DNA of 64,000 nucleotides from Candidatus Binatia bacterium. GTDB lineage: Bacteria; Desulfobacterota; Binatia; UBA12015. Below, piece after piece: positions 17,975 to 25,312 of the stretch (the first letter of the stretch is position 1; each line of letters starts with the position of its first letter). A program made the translations under genes and the position numbers. The notes below the pieces were generated by a model. It was not told where the DNA came from. It was given only the letters and a program-made list of their open reading frames with translations, and ran no database searches. Location of the stretch: contig JAQWRY010000032.1 in the NCBI GenBank assembly GCA_029243485.1, positions 62,001-126,000 on the forward strand, given 5' to 3'.

Positions 17975-19137
17975 CAGAAGATCTCCCGCAGGGCTTCCAC
18001 GACCGGTTTTCGTGCGGCACCGAACGAGGGAACGACCCCGGCGAGCATGCCGATGAACAGGGAAAGGAACAGTCCCTGCACAAGGACGGGGCCCGTCAGG
18101 ACGAAGCCCGACATCGGACCGAGATCGCCATTGTCGGCGAAGCTTCGGAGGAAGGTCGTCAATCCGATTGCGAGGAGGAGTCCGAGGATGCCCGCGAGGC
18201 TCGAGACGAGAATGGCTTCGCCGAAGAGCGCACCGAAGATCGATCGCCGCGCGAACCCGATCGCCTTCAAGATGGCGATCTCTCCCGAGCGCTCGCGCAC
18301 GTTCATCGAGGCGGTGTTCGCGGCAATGAAGATGATGCAGAGGGTGACCAGGCCGGTCACGAGGAGGATGATCCGTATGAAGCCCTTCAGAGATCCGAAG
18401 AAGTTCGCGAAGAAGCTCTTCTCGGTCTCGGAAGCGGTTTCCGCCTCGCTATTGCGCGACATCTCGTCGACCGTCTGCATAATCGACCCGACGACGGATG
18501 GGTCGCTCGCGCGGACCCAGATCGTTCCGACGCTGCCGAGCCCCTCGCCGAACTGGGCTTCCATCGCCTGATCCAGGTACTTCCGATTGAACCAGAAGTT
18601 TGGCGCTTGCGGGTCCTCGACCACGCCCACCAACCGAAACTCGAGATCAGCGGGCCAGATCGTGCTGGTGAGCGCGACTCGGTCGCCGATCTCCCAGTCG
18701 TACTTGTCCATGAGCTGGCGGCCGACGATCGCTCCGTCGCGGTACTTCACTAGATCCGCGAAGTGCTCGGGTTCGACTGGATAGTCCGGGTAGACGGCCG
18801 CGAGGTGCTCGGCTTCGACCGCGAAGTTCGGAAACGTGACCTTGCCATTCTCTTCGAAGGCGCCGCCGTACCAGACCATCCCGACCGCAGCGTCGACGCC
18901 CTTGACCGCGCGCACCTTGCGCGCGAACGACTCGGGCATCGAGTAGACGAGGCCGGCTTTGTGGTGGACCGAGATCCGAACGTCGCTGGCCGCGCTATCG
19001 AGGATCCGGTCGAGTGCGGCGGGCATCGTGAGCAGAAGGCACACGAGGACGACGGCGAGGGTGATCGCGCCCGCGGTGAACGTGGTGCGCAGCTTGTTGC
19101 GCAGGAGATTCGCGATGACGAGGCGGGTGTAGCTCAT
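17974..19137 (-). CDS. FtsX/MacB-family ABC transporter permease (first)
   Basis: 387 residues with four transmembrane helices: one at the N-terminus (TFTAGAITLAVVLVCLLLTM) and three at the C-terminus, around GEIAILKAIGFARRSIFGAL, the coupling motif of FtsX-domain permeases. The ~200-residue periplasmic domain lies between. It is paralogous to the next gene downstream and presumably pairs with it. Start and stop overlap its neighbours by 4 bases each. Substrate unknown; candidates are lipoproteins, lipids or hydrophobic compounds. Confidence 0.88.
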   Translation of the reverse strand: MSYTRLVIANLLRNKLRTTFTAGAITLAVVLVCLLLTMPAALDRILDSAASDVRISVHHKAGLVYSMPESFARKVRAVKGVDAAVGMVWYGGAFEENGKVTFPNFAVEAEHLAAVYPDYPVEPEHFADLVKYRDGAIVGRQLMDKYDWEIGDRVALTSTIWPADLEFRLVGVVEDPQAPNFWFNRKYLDQAMEAQFGEGLGSVGTIWVRASDPSVVGSIMQTVDEMSRNSEAETASETEKSFFANFFGSLKGFIRIILLVTGLVTLCIIFIAANTASMNVRERSGEIAILKAIGFARRSIFGALFGEAILVSSLAGILGLLLAIGLTTFLRSFADNGDLGPMSGFVLTGPVLVQGLFLSLFIGMLAGVVPSFGAARKPVVEALREIF

Positions 19138-19871
19138 CGCGGCCCGCCGATGCTCGCCGTGAGTGCGTCGGAGGCCCGCTTCGCGGCGTCCGGGTCGAGA
19201 AGGAGTCCCTTGTCGAGATGGTGTGCTTCGTCCACGAAGCGCAGCGCCCGCGGGTCGTGCGTGACCATGACCACCGTCTTGCCGAAGCCGTTCTTCAGCG
19301 TACGGAGGAGGTCGAGGATGGTCTCGGCGTTCTTGGCGTCGAGGTCTCCCGTCGGTTCGTCGGCGACGATCAGGTCCGGGTCCGTGACGATCGCGCGCGC
19401 GATCGCGACGCGTTGCTGTTCCCCACCCGAGAGTGTCGCGGGGAAGTGCTCGAGCCGGTCATCGAGACCGACGACGCGAAGGGCCGTCTGTGCGCGTTCC
19501 TTTCGTTCTGCCTTTCCGAGATCCGTCAGCAATAGAGGGAGGGCGACGTTCTCCAGCGCGGAGAGCACCGGCATCAGGTTGAAGAACTGGAAGATCAGCC
19601 CGACATGATGCGCGCGCCATCGCGCGAGTTCGTCCTCGCTCAAGGCGGGTAGGGCTTGTCCGCCGACGACCACCTCGCCTCTCGAGGGATGGTCGATCCC
19701 CGAGATGAGGTTCAAGAGAGTGGACTTCCCGGAGCCGGACGGACCCATGAGGGCGACGAAGCGCCCGGCCGGGATTGAGAGGCTCACGTCGTCGAGCGCG
19801 TGGATCTCATCGGCGCCCCGCACGTAGTGGCGCGAAACGTTGCGAACTTCGATCAGCGAGTGGTTCGCCAT
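19134..19871 (-). CDS. LolD/MacB-type ABC transporter ATP-binding protein
   Basis: 245 residues with the full ABC set: Walker A GPSGSGKST (near residue 45), signature LSGGEQQRVAIARA, Walker B DLIVADEPTGDLD, and the switch His in VTHDPRA. The closest recognisable group is the LolD/MacB/FtsE class that powers FtsX-type permeases. The stop overlaps the first permease start by 4 bases. The start lies 5 bases after the stop of the PEBP gene, so both may share one transcript. Confidence 0.92.
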   Translation of the reverse strand: MANHSLIEVRNVSRHYVRGADEIHALDDVSLSIPAGRFVALMGPSGSGKSTLLNLISGIDHPSRGEVVVGGQALPALSEDELARWRAHHVGLIFQFFNLMPVLSALENVALPLLLTDLGKAERKERAQTALRVVGLDDRLEHFPATLSGGEQQRVAIARAIVTDPDLIVADEPTGDLDAKNAETILDLLRTLKNGFGKTVVMVTHDPRALRFVDEAHHLDKGLLLDPDAAKRASDALTASIGGPR

Positions 19872-19876
19872 GGGCT

Positions 19877-20407
19877 CTACTTCGTTTTCTCGTAGGTGCC
19901 GATCAGCTTAGCTTCCCCTACGACATGGCCCTCCATTGCCTTCTCGAGCGCGCGCGCGGGCGCGATTCCGAGATCAGCGAGGGTCGTGGACAGGGCGTAC
20001 AGTTTGAAGACGTAGCGATGGCGTCCGATGGGTGGGCACGGTCCGGCCCAGCCGGCGCGCTTCCAGTCGTTACCGCCTTGCCGCGTACCGTCGGGGAGCG
20101 CTTCGGTCGCGACATCCCGCTGCAGCCCCGTCGCTGCGCCGGAGATATCGTAGAGGACCCAGTGTACCCAGGTCCGCGTCGGCGCGGCGGGATCCGGAAC
20201 GTCGGGGTCCTCGACGATCAACACGAACGACTTTGTCCCCGCGGGAGTGCCCGACCAAGAGAGCTCGGGGGACACGTCGATCCCCTGACACGTGTACTCC
20301 CGGGGAATGGCGCCGTTCGCTTCGAACGCCTTGCTGGCCAGCGAAAAGGAGCGTGCCGGCGAAACGAGGACGAAGAGGAGGAGGCCCGTGAGCAGGATCC
20401 TTCGCAT
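19877..20407 (-). CDS. Secreted YbhB/YbcL (PEBP) family protein
   Basis: 176 residues with an N-terminal signal peptide (ILLTGLLLFVLVSPARS). The mature protein carries the phosphatidylethanolamine-binding-protein signatures: SPELSWSGTPAGTKSFVLIVEDPDVP and WVHWVLYDISG, then GPCPPIGRHRYVFKLYAL. Bacterial members of this Raf-kinase-inhibitor-like family bind anionic small groups, but their roles are unsettled. It ends 5 bases before the exporter ATPase start on the same strand and may be the first gene of that operon, suggesting a periplasmic ligand-handling role. That link is inferred from position only. Confidence 0.88.
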   Translation of the reverse strand: MRRILLTGLLLFVLVSPARSFSLASKAFEANGAIPREYTCQGIDVSPELSWSGTPAGTKSFVLIVEDPDVPDPAAPTRTWVHWVLYDISGAATGLQRDVATEALPDGTRQGGNDWKRAGWAGPCPPIGRHRYVFKLYALSTTLADLGIAPARALEKAMEGHVVGEAKLIGTYEKTK

Positions 20408-20500
20408 CCAGGATCCTACGGCGTCACGGCGCGCCGGTCCAGAGCCGCGCCCTCTCCGCGACCGTTTGACAGGCTGATCAGAGTCGCGTTGTTGGGCACG

Positions 20501-20860
20501 ATGAGCGCGAAACGAACGTGGGTGGTCGGATGGGCGGCGGCGTTGGTTGCCGGACTGATCCTGGCGGGCTCGTCTCCGCGAGCGATGGCCGAGGCCGGAT
20601 GCACTCTGTACGCGCAGGACACGTTTCCCTACGGAATGGTGTGGTGGCGCGTCGGCGGGGACGGGGGACGGGCCCCCGGTATCAAGGGCTTCCCGGAGGG
20701 TCGAACCGCGTACCTCATCACCGGTGTCCGTCCCGACGGGGTTCTCGTCCAGAACCGTGAAGCGCGCTATCCGCGGGTGCTCGGCTGGAAGGTCGTCGGG
20801 CGCAGTGAGATCTCGCTCGACGGCAGGAAGACCTGGCAGTCGGGCTGTGCGGCGAAGTGA
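20501..20860 (+). CDS. Small secreted protein with one Cys pair, unknown function
   Basis: 119 residues from the ATG at 20501. A signal peptide covers about residues 1-31 (WAAALVAGLILAGSSPRAMA), and the mature part starts EAGCTLYAQDTFPYG. Two Cys, one near the mature N-terminus and one in the C-terminal SGCAAK, could form a disulfide closing an ~85-residue domain. I recognise no family. It is divergent from the PEBP gene and 48 bases upstream of aguB on the same strand. The frame is open far upstream, but that part is the shadow of the PEBP gene. Confidence 0.65.
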   Translation: MSAKRTWVVGWAAALVAGLILAGSSPRAMAEAGCTLYAQDTFPYGMVWWRVGGDGGRAPGIKGFPEGRTAYLITGVRPDGVLVQNREARYPRVLGWKVVGRSEISLDGRKTWQSGCAAK

Positions 20861-20908
20861 CCCCGCGTCGGATGAACCCGTCGGAGGAGACGGTTAGGGT
20901 GATCCGTG

Positions 20909-21793
20909 ATGGCTGAGCCTTCCGTTCCTGGCGTGGTCCGCATCGGGCTGGTCCAGATGCAGTGCGAGGAAGACCCCGAGCGCAACCTCGCCGAGGCGCT
21001 CGCGCGGATCGCGGAAGCGAAGGAGCTCGGCGCGAAGATCGTCTGTCTGCCCGAGCTGTTTCGCTCGCGCTACTTCTGTCAGACCGAAGATCACGACAAG
21101 TTCGATCTCGCAGAGCCCATTCCGGGGCCGACGAGTGACGCGCTCGCCGCAGCCGCGCGGAAACACGAAGTCGTCCTGATCGGCTCCATCTTCGAGCGTC
21201 GCGCAGCGGGCGTCTACCACAACTCCGCGTGCGTCTACGATGCCGATGGCAGCCTCGTTGGGCTGTATCGAAAGATGCACATCCCCGACGATCCGCTCTA
21301 CCACGAGAAGTTCTACTTCACGCCGGGTGATCTGGGATTTCGAGCCTTCCCGACGCGCTACGGAAAGATCGGCGTTCTGGTCTGTTGGGACCAATGGTTT
21401 CCCGAGGCGGCGCGGCTGACTGCGCTGCAAGGGGCCGAGATCCTCTTCTATCCAACCGCCATCGGGTGGCACGACGAAGAGAAGGCCGAGCATGGCGACG
21501 GTCAGCACGACGCGTGGCAGACCGTGCAACGCGGGCACGCGGTGGCCAACGGCGTCTACGTGGCGGCGCCGAATCGCGTGGGCCAGGAAGGTACGGTTGA
21601 ATTCTGGGGCGGGTCGTTCGTCTCGGGACCCTTCGGGGACGTGATGGCGACGGCGGGGCACGAGTCTGCGGAGGTTCTCATCGCGGATTGCGATCTGGCT
21701 CGCGTTGAAGAGGTGCGTCGGCACTGGCCGTTCTTGCGCGACCGACGGGTGGACGCCTACCGGGGCATCACCCGCCACTTCCTCGATGACTGA
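20909..21793 (+). CDS. aguB: N-carbamoylputrescine amidase
   Basis: 294 residues of the nitrilase superfamily with the Glu-Lys-Cys triad: CLPELF (Glu), GLYRKMHIP (Lys) and VLVCWDQWFPE (Cys). The WDQWFPEAAR segment and the DDPLYHEKFYF loop are typical of N-carbamoylputrescine amidases, which hydrolyse N-carbamoylputrescine to putrescine, CO2 and ammonia. I chose ATG 20909; a GTG directly precedes it. The stop overlaps the aguA start by 8 bases, so the two enzymes of the agmatine route are translationally coupled. Confidence 0.93.
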   Translation: MAEPSVPGVVRIGLVQMQCEEDPERNLAEALARIAEAKELGAKIVCLPELFRSRYFCQTEDHDKFDLAEPIPGPTSDALAAAARKHEVVLIGSIFERRAAGVYHNSACVYDADGSLVGLYRKMHIPDDPLYHEKFYFTPGDLGFRAFPTRYGKIGVLVCWDQWFPEAARLTALQGAEILFYPTAIGWHDEEKAEHGDGQHDAWQTVQRGHAVANGVYVAAPNRVGQEGTVEFWGGSFVSGPFGDVMATAGHESAEVLIADCDLARVEEVRRHWPFLRDRRVDAYRGITRHFLDD

Positions 21794-22835
21794 CGAGATG
21801 GCGGCCGACACGCCACGCGGCCTGGGCTATCGATGGCCGGCGGAGTGGGAGCCCCACGACGCGACCTGGCTCGCCTGGCCGCACAAGGAAGACTCGTGGC
21901 CCGGAAAGATGGGTCGCATCCCGCCGGTGTTCGTCGAGATGGTGCGCGCGCTCGTTACCGGGGAGGACGTCCGCATTCTCGTGCGGTCCGACCGTGAGGG
22001 CCACGCAGTCCGGGAAAGGCTTCTCACGGCGTCGGTCGATTGCGCACGTGTGGAGTTCCTCGCCGTCCCTACAGATGATGCTTGGATACGGGATCACGGT
22101 CCGGTGTTCGTCACGCATCCCGACCAGCCGGCCGCCGTCGTCGATTGGGACTACAACGCCTGGGGAGGGAAGTATCCGCCGTGGGACCTCGACGTCCGCG
22201 TTGCGTCCAAAGTCGCCACGCACCTGGGCCTCCGCCGGTTCGACGCGGGCATGATCCTGGAGGGCGGTTCGATCGATGGCGACGGGGAAGGGACGATCCT
22301 CACGACAGAGTCCTGTCTGCTCCACCCGAACCGCAATCCGGCCCTCGACCGAGAGGCGATCGAGGACCGACTCCGTGTGCACCTCGGGGCCGAGAAGATC
22401 CTCTGGCTCGGAGACGGAATCGTCGGTGACGACACCGACGGCCATGTCGACGACCTCACCCGCTTCGTGGGGCCCGGGACGGTCGTGACGGTCGTGGAAG
22501 AGGACGAATCGGACGCGAACTTCGAAGCGTTGTCGAACAACCGCCACCGCCTCGAGTCGATGACGGATGCCCGAGGCCGCCGGCTCACCGTGACGGCCCT
22601 CCCGATGCCACGAGCGGTATTCGAAGGGGAGGACCGGCTGCCGGCGAGCTACGCGAACTTCTACATCGGAAACGCGGTCGTTCTCGTCCCGACGTTCGGT
22701 GACCCTGCCGACGAGCGCGCGCTCGAGATTTTCACGGCCTGCTTCCCATCGCGTCGGATCGTTGGGATTGATGCGCGCGATCTCGTGTGGGGCCTGGGCG
22801 CGTTCCACTGCCTGACGCAGCAACAGCCTGCGTGA
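21786..22835 (+). CDS. aguA: Agmatine deiminase
   Basis: 349 residues of the guanidine-modifying (GME/ADI) superfamily. Key motifs are the N-terminal WPAEWEPHDATWLAWPH, the central WIRDHGP, EGGSIDGDGEG, and DTDGHVDDLTRF with the catalytic His. The C-terminal nucleophile Cys lies in GAFHCLTQQQP. It converts agmatine to N-carbamoylputrescine, the substrate of the gene immediately upstream, completing arginine-derived putrescine synthesis after arginine decarboxylase, which is not in this window. The start at 21786 lies within the aguB 3' end. Confidence 0.94.
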   Translation: MTDEMAADTPRGLGYRWPAEWEPHDATWLAWPHKEDSWPGKMGRIPPVFVEMVRALVTGEDVRILVRSDREGHAVRERLLTASVDCARVEFLAVPTDDAWIRDHGPVFVTHPDQPAAVVDWDYNAWGGKYPPWDLDVRVASKVATHLGLRRFDAGMILEGGSIDGDGEGTILTTESCLLHPNRNPALDREAIEDRLRVHLGAEKILWLGDGIVGDDTDGHVDDLTRFVGPGTVVTVVEEDESDANFEALSNNRHRLESMTDARGRRLTVTALPMPRAVFEGEDRLPASYANFYIGNAVVLVPTFGDPADERALEIFTACFPSRRIVGIDARDLVWGLGAFHCLTQQQPA

Positions 22836-22852
22836 GGGCTCGGCAGACGGCC

Positions 22853-23400
22853 CTAGGCGCGGAGCCTTCGGTGGTTGGTCTTGATCTTCGGCGGACACGG
22901 AAGCTTCTGTTGATCTCGGCCGGTCGCGGGAGCCGATAGTGGCTGCCGTGCTCGTATCGGGGACATCAGCCCGCGTCTCGGAGTCGGGCCGGCCCAGTTG
23001 CGGAGAGGTCGCATCCCTTGTGTGGCGCAACGGGGGACTCTTCGAGCGGGATCAGCGGAGGGGACGCTTGGGGTACGCGGGTGATGCCGCCCGGCGAGCG
23101 GGGTGAACTCGGGAGGAGGGCGGGGTCGTGAGGGCGAGGCCTCCAGGCGAGCGGATTGCGCTCGGATCGAAGGGGGGGCGCCCACGCGAGCCGTCGGCCT
23201 TCCCGAGCCGGGTCACCTTCGTGCCCGGTTCGCAGCACCCGCGAATGAAACCTGTCCGTGAAGACCTTCCCCTTGCGTCCCATGAGCTTGTTGAGCGCCT
23301 CCGAAGCCCAGGACGATCGGCGCGGGGTTCCGGAAGTGCCGGCAAACCCGGCCTCAGCGATCAGCCAGTCCGCACCTTCTGCACCTCGCTCGGATAGGAA
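22853..23400 (-). pseudogene. Decayed REP-associated tyrosine transposase (RAYT/IS200-like)
   Basis: No intact gene occupies this 600-base interval. On the minus strand, around 23240-23310, a frame reads SEALNKLMGRKGKVFTDRFH then SRVLRT, closely resembling the conserved core after the catalytic region of REP-associated Y1 transposases (typically NKxxGRxGKVFADRYHARxLRT). Further downstream in another frame, LRNWAGPTPRRGLMSP resembles the family's C-terminal tail. The HUH motif and the N-terminal half are not recognisable and the pieces lie in different frames, so this is a relic. No terminal repeats were found. The GC-rich remainder encodes nothing I can support. Confidence 0.5.
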
Positions 23401-23436
23401 GGCATCGACGGCGGGAGTCCCACGAACGCGCCGGAA

Positions 23437-23946
23437 CTACGGCCGCTCTTGGTTGGCGAAGCGCCCTTTGTAGATCGCCGAGCCCTCGCACCGCTGCAGG
23501 ATGATCTGGCAGAGCCGGGTTCCGGCGTGGATCGACAGCGGCCGTCCCGCGAGATTGGAGATCTCGAGCACCTGGCGGTTGCTGATGCCCGGGCTCAGGA
23601 AGCCGGCCGTGACGTGAATCATCAGTCCGAGTCGTGCGAAGCGGGACCGACCTTCGAGCCAGCCCGCGATGTTCCCGGGCAGGGTGATTCGCTCACGCGT
23701 GATGCCGTGGATCGTCTCGCCGGGGGCCAGCGTGTAGGGGCCGCTCATCTTCTCGGAGCGGCTGAAGTCGCGGTAGTCGGCGTCGTCGTTGACGTCGATG
23801 ACGGGCGGGCCGCCGTCGAGGATTCGGATCTCGTCGTCGAGATGCAGATCGATCGAGGCCGGGCCGACGTGGTCGCGGTTCAGAGGCTCGACCACGACAC
23901 GTCCCGCGTCGATCTCGGCCAGGATCTCGTCGCGGGTGAGGATCAT
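23437..23946 (-). CDS. dcd: dCTP deaminase (Dcd) family protein
   Basis: 169 residues of the trimeric dUTPase/dCTP-deaminase fold. The N-terminus (MILTRDEILAEIDAGRVVVEP) and the segment VGPASIDLHLDDEI are typical of Dcd. The active-site region is LEGRSRFARLGLMIHVTAGF, in which the family's catalytic Glu lies a little further on in a variable position; here the residues after AGF are LSPGISN. It would deaminate dCTP to dUTP or hydrolyse dUTP for dTMP synthesis. The stop-to-start gap to the EF-P gene upstream is 7 bases, suggesting co-transcription. Monofunctional versus bifunctional activity cannot be decided here. Confidence 0.85.
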   Translation of the reverse strand: MILTRDEILAEIDAGRVVVEPLNRDHVGPASIDLHLDDEIRILDGGPPVIDVNDDADYRDFSRSEKMSGPYTLAPGETIHGITRERITLPGNIAGWLEGRSRFARLGLMIHVTAGFLSPGISNRQVLEISNLAGRPLSIHAGTRLCQIILQRCEGSAIYKGRFANQERP

Positions 23947-23953
23947 GCGACGA

Positions 23954-24526
23954 TCAGCCCTTCGCCCGGCTGATGAATCGTGCGTCGCGAGTGTCGACCT
24001 GAACTAGTTCCTCGTTCTCGAGGTAGGCCGGAACCTGGATCTCGAGGCCGGTTTCCAGGGTGGCGGGCTTGGTCTGCGCTTGGGCCGTCGCACCTTTGAT
24101 CGCGGGCGCGGTTTCGGTCACCTGCAGCACCACTGTCATCGGTAGGTCGATCGAAATCACCTGCTCGTTGAAGACGACGGAGCGGAGCCCCTCGAGGCCC
24201 TCTTTCAGGTATCCGGTAGTGTCCCCGAGATCCTCGCCGGTGAGCGAGAACTGCTCGTACGATTCGACGTCCATGAAATGGAAGTCCGAGCCGTCGCTGT
24301 AAAGGAACTGGACGGATCGCATTTCGAGGTTCGGTACCTCGATCTTGTCGCCGCCGCGGAACGTCTTGTCGGCGACGCCGCCACTTCGCAGGTTGCGCAC
24401 CTTCACCTTCGAGAGGGAGCTCGCGCCGCGCGCCGACGGGGATTGCACGTGCACGTCCGTGACCGTGTACGGGTCTCCGTCGATCAGGATGCGCAGTCCG
24501 CGCTTCAGGTCACTCGTCGAGATCAT
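23954..24526 (-). CDS. Elongation factor P, EfpL (YeiP)-like subtype
   Basis: 190 residues with the three EF-P domains: KOW-like N-terminus, central OB and C-terminal OB. The tip loop reads SPSARGASSL, with Arg where canonical EF-P of E. coli carries the modified Lys34. This SPxARGA loop, plus the C-terminal stretch VTETAPAIKGATA and KPATLETGLEIQVP, resembles E. coli YeiP/EfpL more than ordinary EF-P. EF-P-type factors bind between the P and E sites and relieve ribosome stalling at polyproline and related motifs. It is followed by dcd 7 bases downstream. No modification enzyme (EpmA/B or EarP) is visible here. Confidence 0.9.
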   Translation of the reverse strand: MISTSDLKRGLRILIDGDPYTVTDVHVQSPSARGASSLSKVKVRNLRSGGVADKTFRGGDKIEVPNLEMRSVQFLYSDGSDFHFMDVESYEQFSLTGEDLGDTTGYLKEGLEGLRSVVFNEQVISIDLPMTVVLQVTETAPAIKGATAQAQTKPATLETGLEIQVPAYLENEELVQVDTRDARFISRAKG

Positions 24527-24614
24527 GGTTGGGCTCCCTCACGTAAGGGTTGGGTTTCTAGCAACAGGCGAAGGGGGAGCAAGGAGTCTTGCTCCGCCTC
24601 CGGTCGTGTGGCCT

Positions 24615-25283
24615 ATGGCGTCTGTGGGTGGACGAGACTCGCTCGTGGTCTTTGCTCGGTATCCGAGCCCGGGGAAGGTGAAGACGCGGCTGGCGGCCGG
24701 CATCGGAGAGGATCGCGCGGCGCGGCTCTACGACGGGTTCGTTCGCGATCTCGCCGGGCGCTTCGCGGCTGCCGGCCCCGAGCTGTCGTGGGGGGTCGCG
24801 CCGCCCGATCCCGGGTTTGCAGAGCATTTCGGGGTCCCGCCTGAGACTTGTTTCGTGCAGGAGGGAGACGACCTCGGTGCGCGGATGCTCTCCGCGCTCG
24901 AAGGAGCGCTCTGCGAGGAAGGGTCACGCTGCGTGCTGATCGGATCGGATGTCCCGCACCTGCCTGCCGAGCGCGTCGCGCAGGCGTTCTTTGAATTGGA
25001 GTCGGCCGACATGGTGCTCGGCCCTGCTCTCGACGGTGGCTACTACCTGATCGGGATGGGGCAGCCCCATGATGTGTTCTCGGGGATGACGTGGAGTGTG
25101 GACTCGGTTCGGGCCGAGACGCAGGCGCGGGCCGCCGCTCGAGGGCTCTCCGTCGCGCTTCTGGATGAGGAGTTCGACGTGGACGAGATCGAGGACCTCG
25201 ATCGGCTTCGTGCGCGGCTCGCCGCGGGCGGCCCGCCCTGCCCGGCGACGACCCGCATCCTCGCCGAGCTTGCACGCCCGTAG
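24615..25283 (+). CDS. DUF2064 / TIGR04282-type glycosyltransferase-like protein
   Basis: 222 residues from the ATG at 24615. It begins LVVFARYPSPGKVKTRLAAG, the nucleotide-binding opening of this GT-A-like family, and contains LIGSDVPHLPA and GPALDGGYYLIGM, the DxP and DGGYY motifs typical of DUF2064. Members are linked to arsenosugar synthesis in some genomes and resemble MobA-like nucleotidyltransferases. The frame is open upstream, but that part overlaps the EF-P gene. The mannosidase gene follows 29 bases downstream on the same strand. Confidence 0.85.
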   Translation: MASVGGRDSLVVFARYPSPGKVKTRLAAGIGEDRAARLYDGFVRDLAGRFAAAGPELSWGVAPPDPGFAEHFGVPPETCFVQEGDDLGARMLSALEGALCEEGSRCVLIGSDVPHLPAERVAQAFFELESADMVLGPALDGGYYLIGMGQPHDVFSGMTWSVDSVRAETQARAAARGLSVALLDEEFDVDEIEDLDRLRARLAAGGPPCPATTRILAELARP

Positions 25284-25312
25284 GCGGGCTGCGATCGTTT
25301 TACAGGCTCGCG

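Noticed and set aside
19775-20500. Long N-terminal extension of the secreted 119-residue protein
   Set aside because: The upstream part is the antisense of the PEBP gene; the signal peptide starts at the ATG at 20501.
22836-23436. Plus- and minus-strand ORFs of 60-110 codons
   Set aside because: They are fragments in different frames; the region is better explained as a transposase relic.
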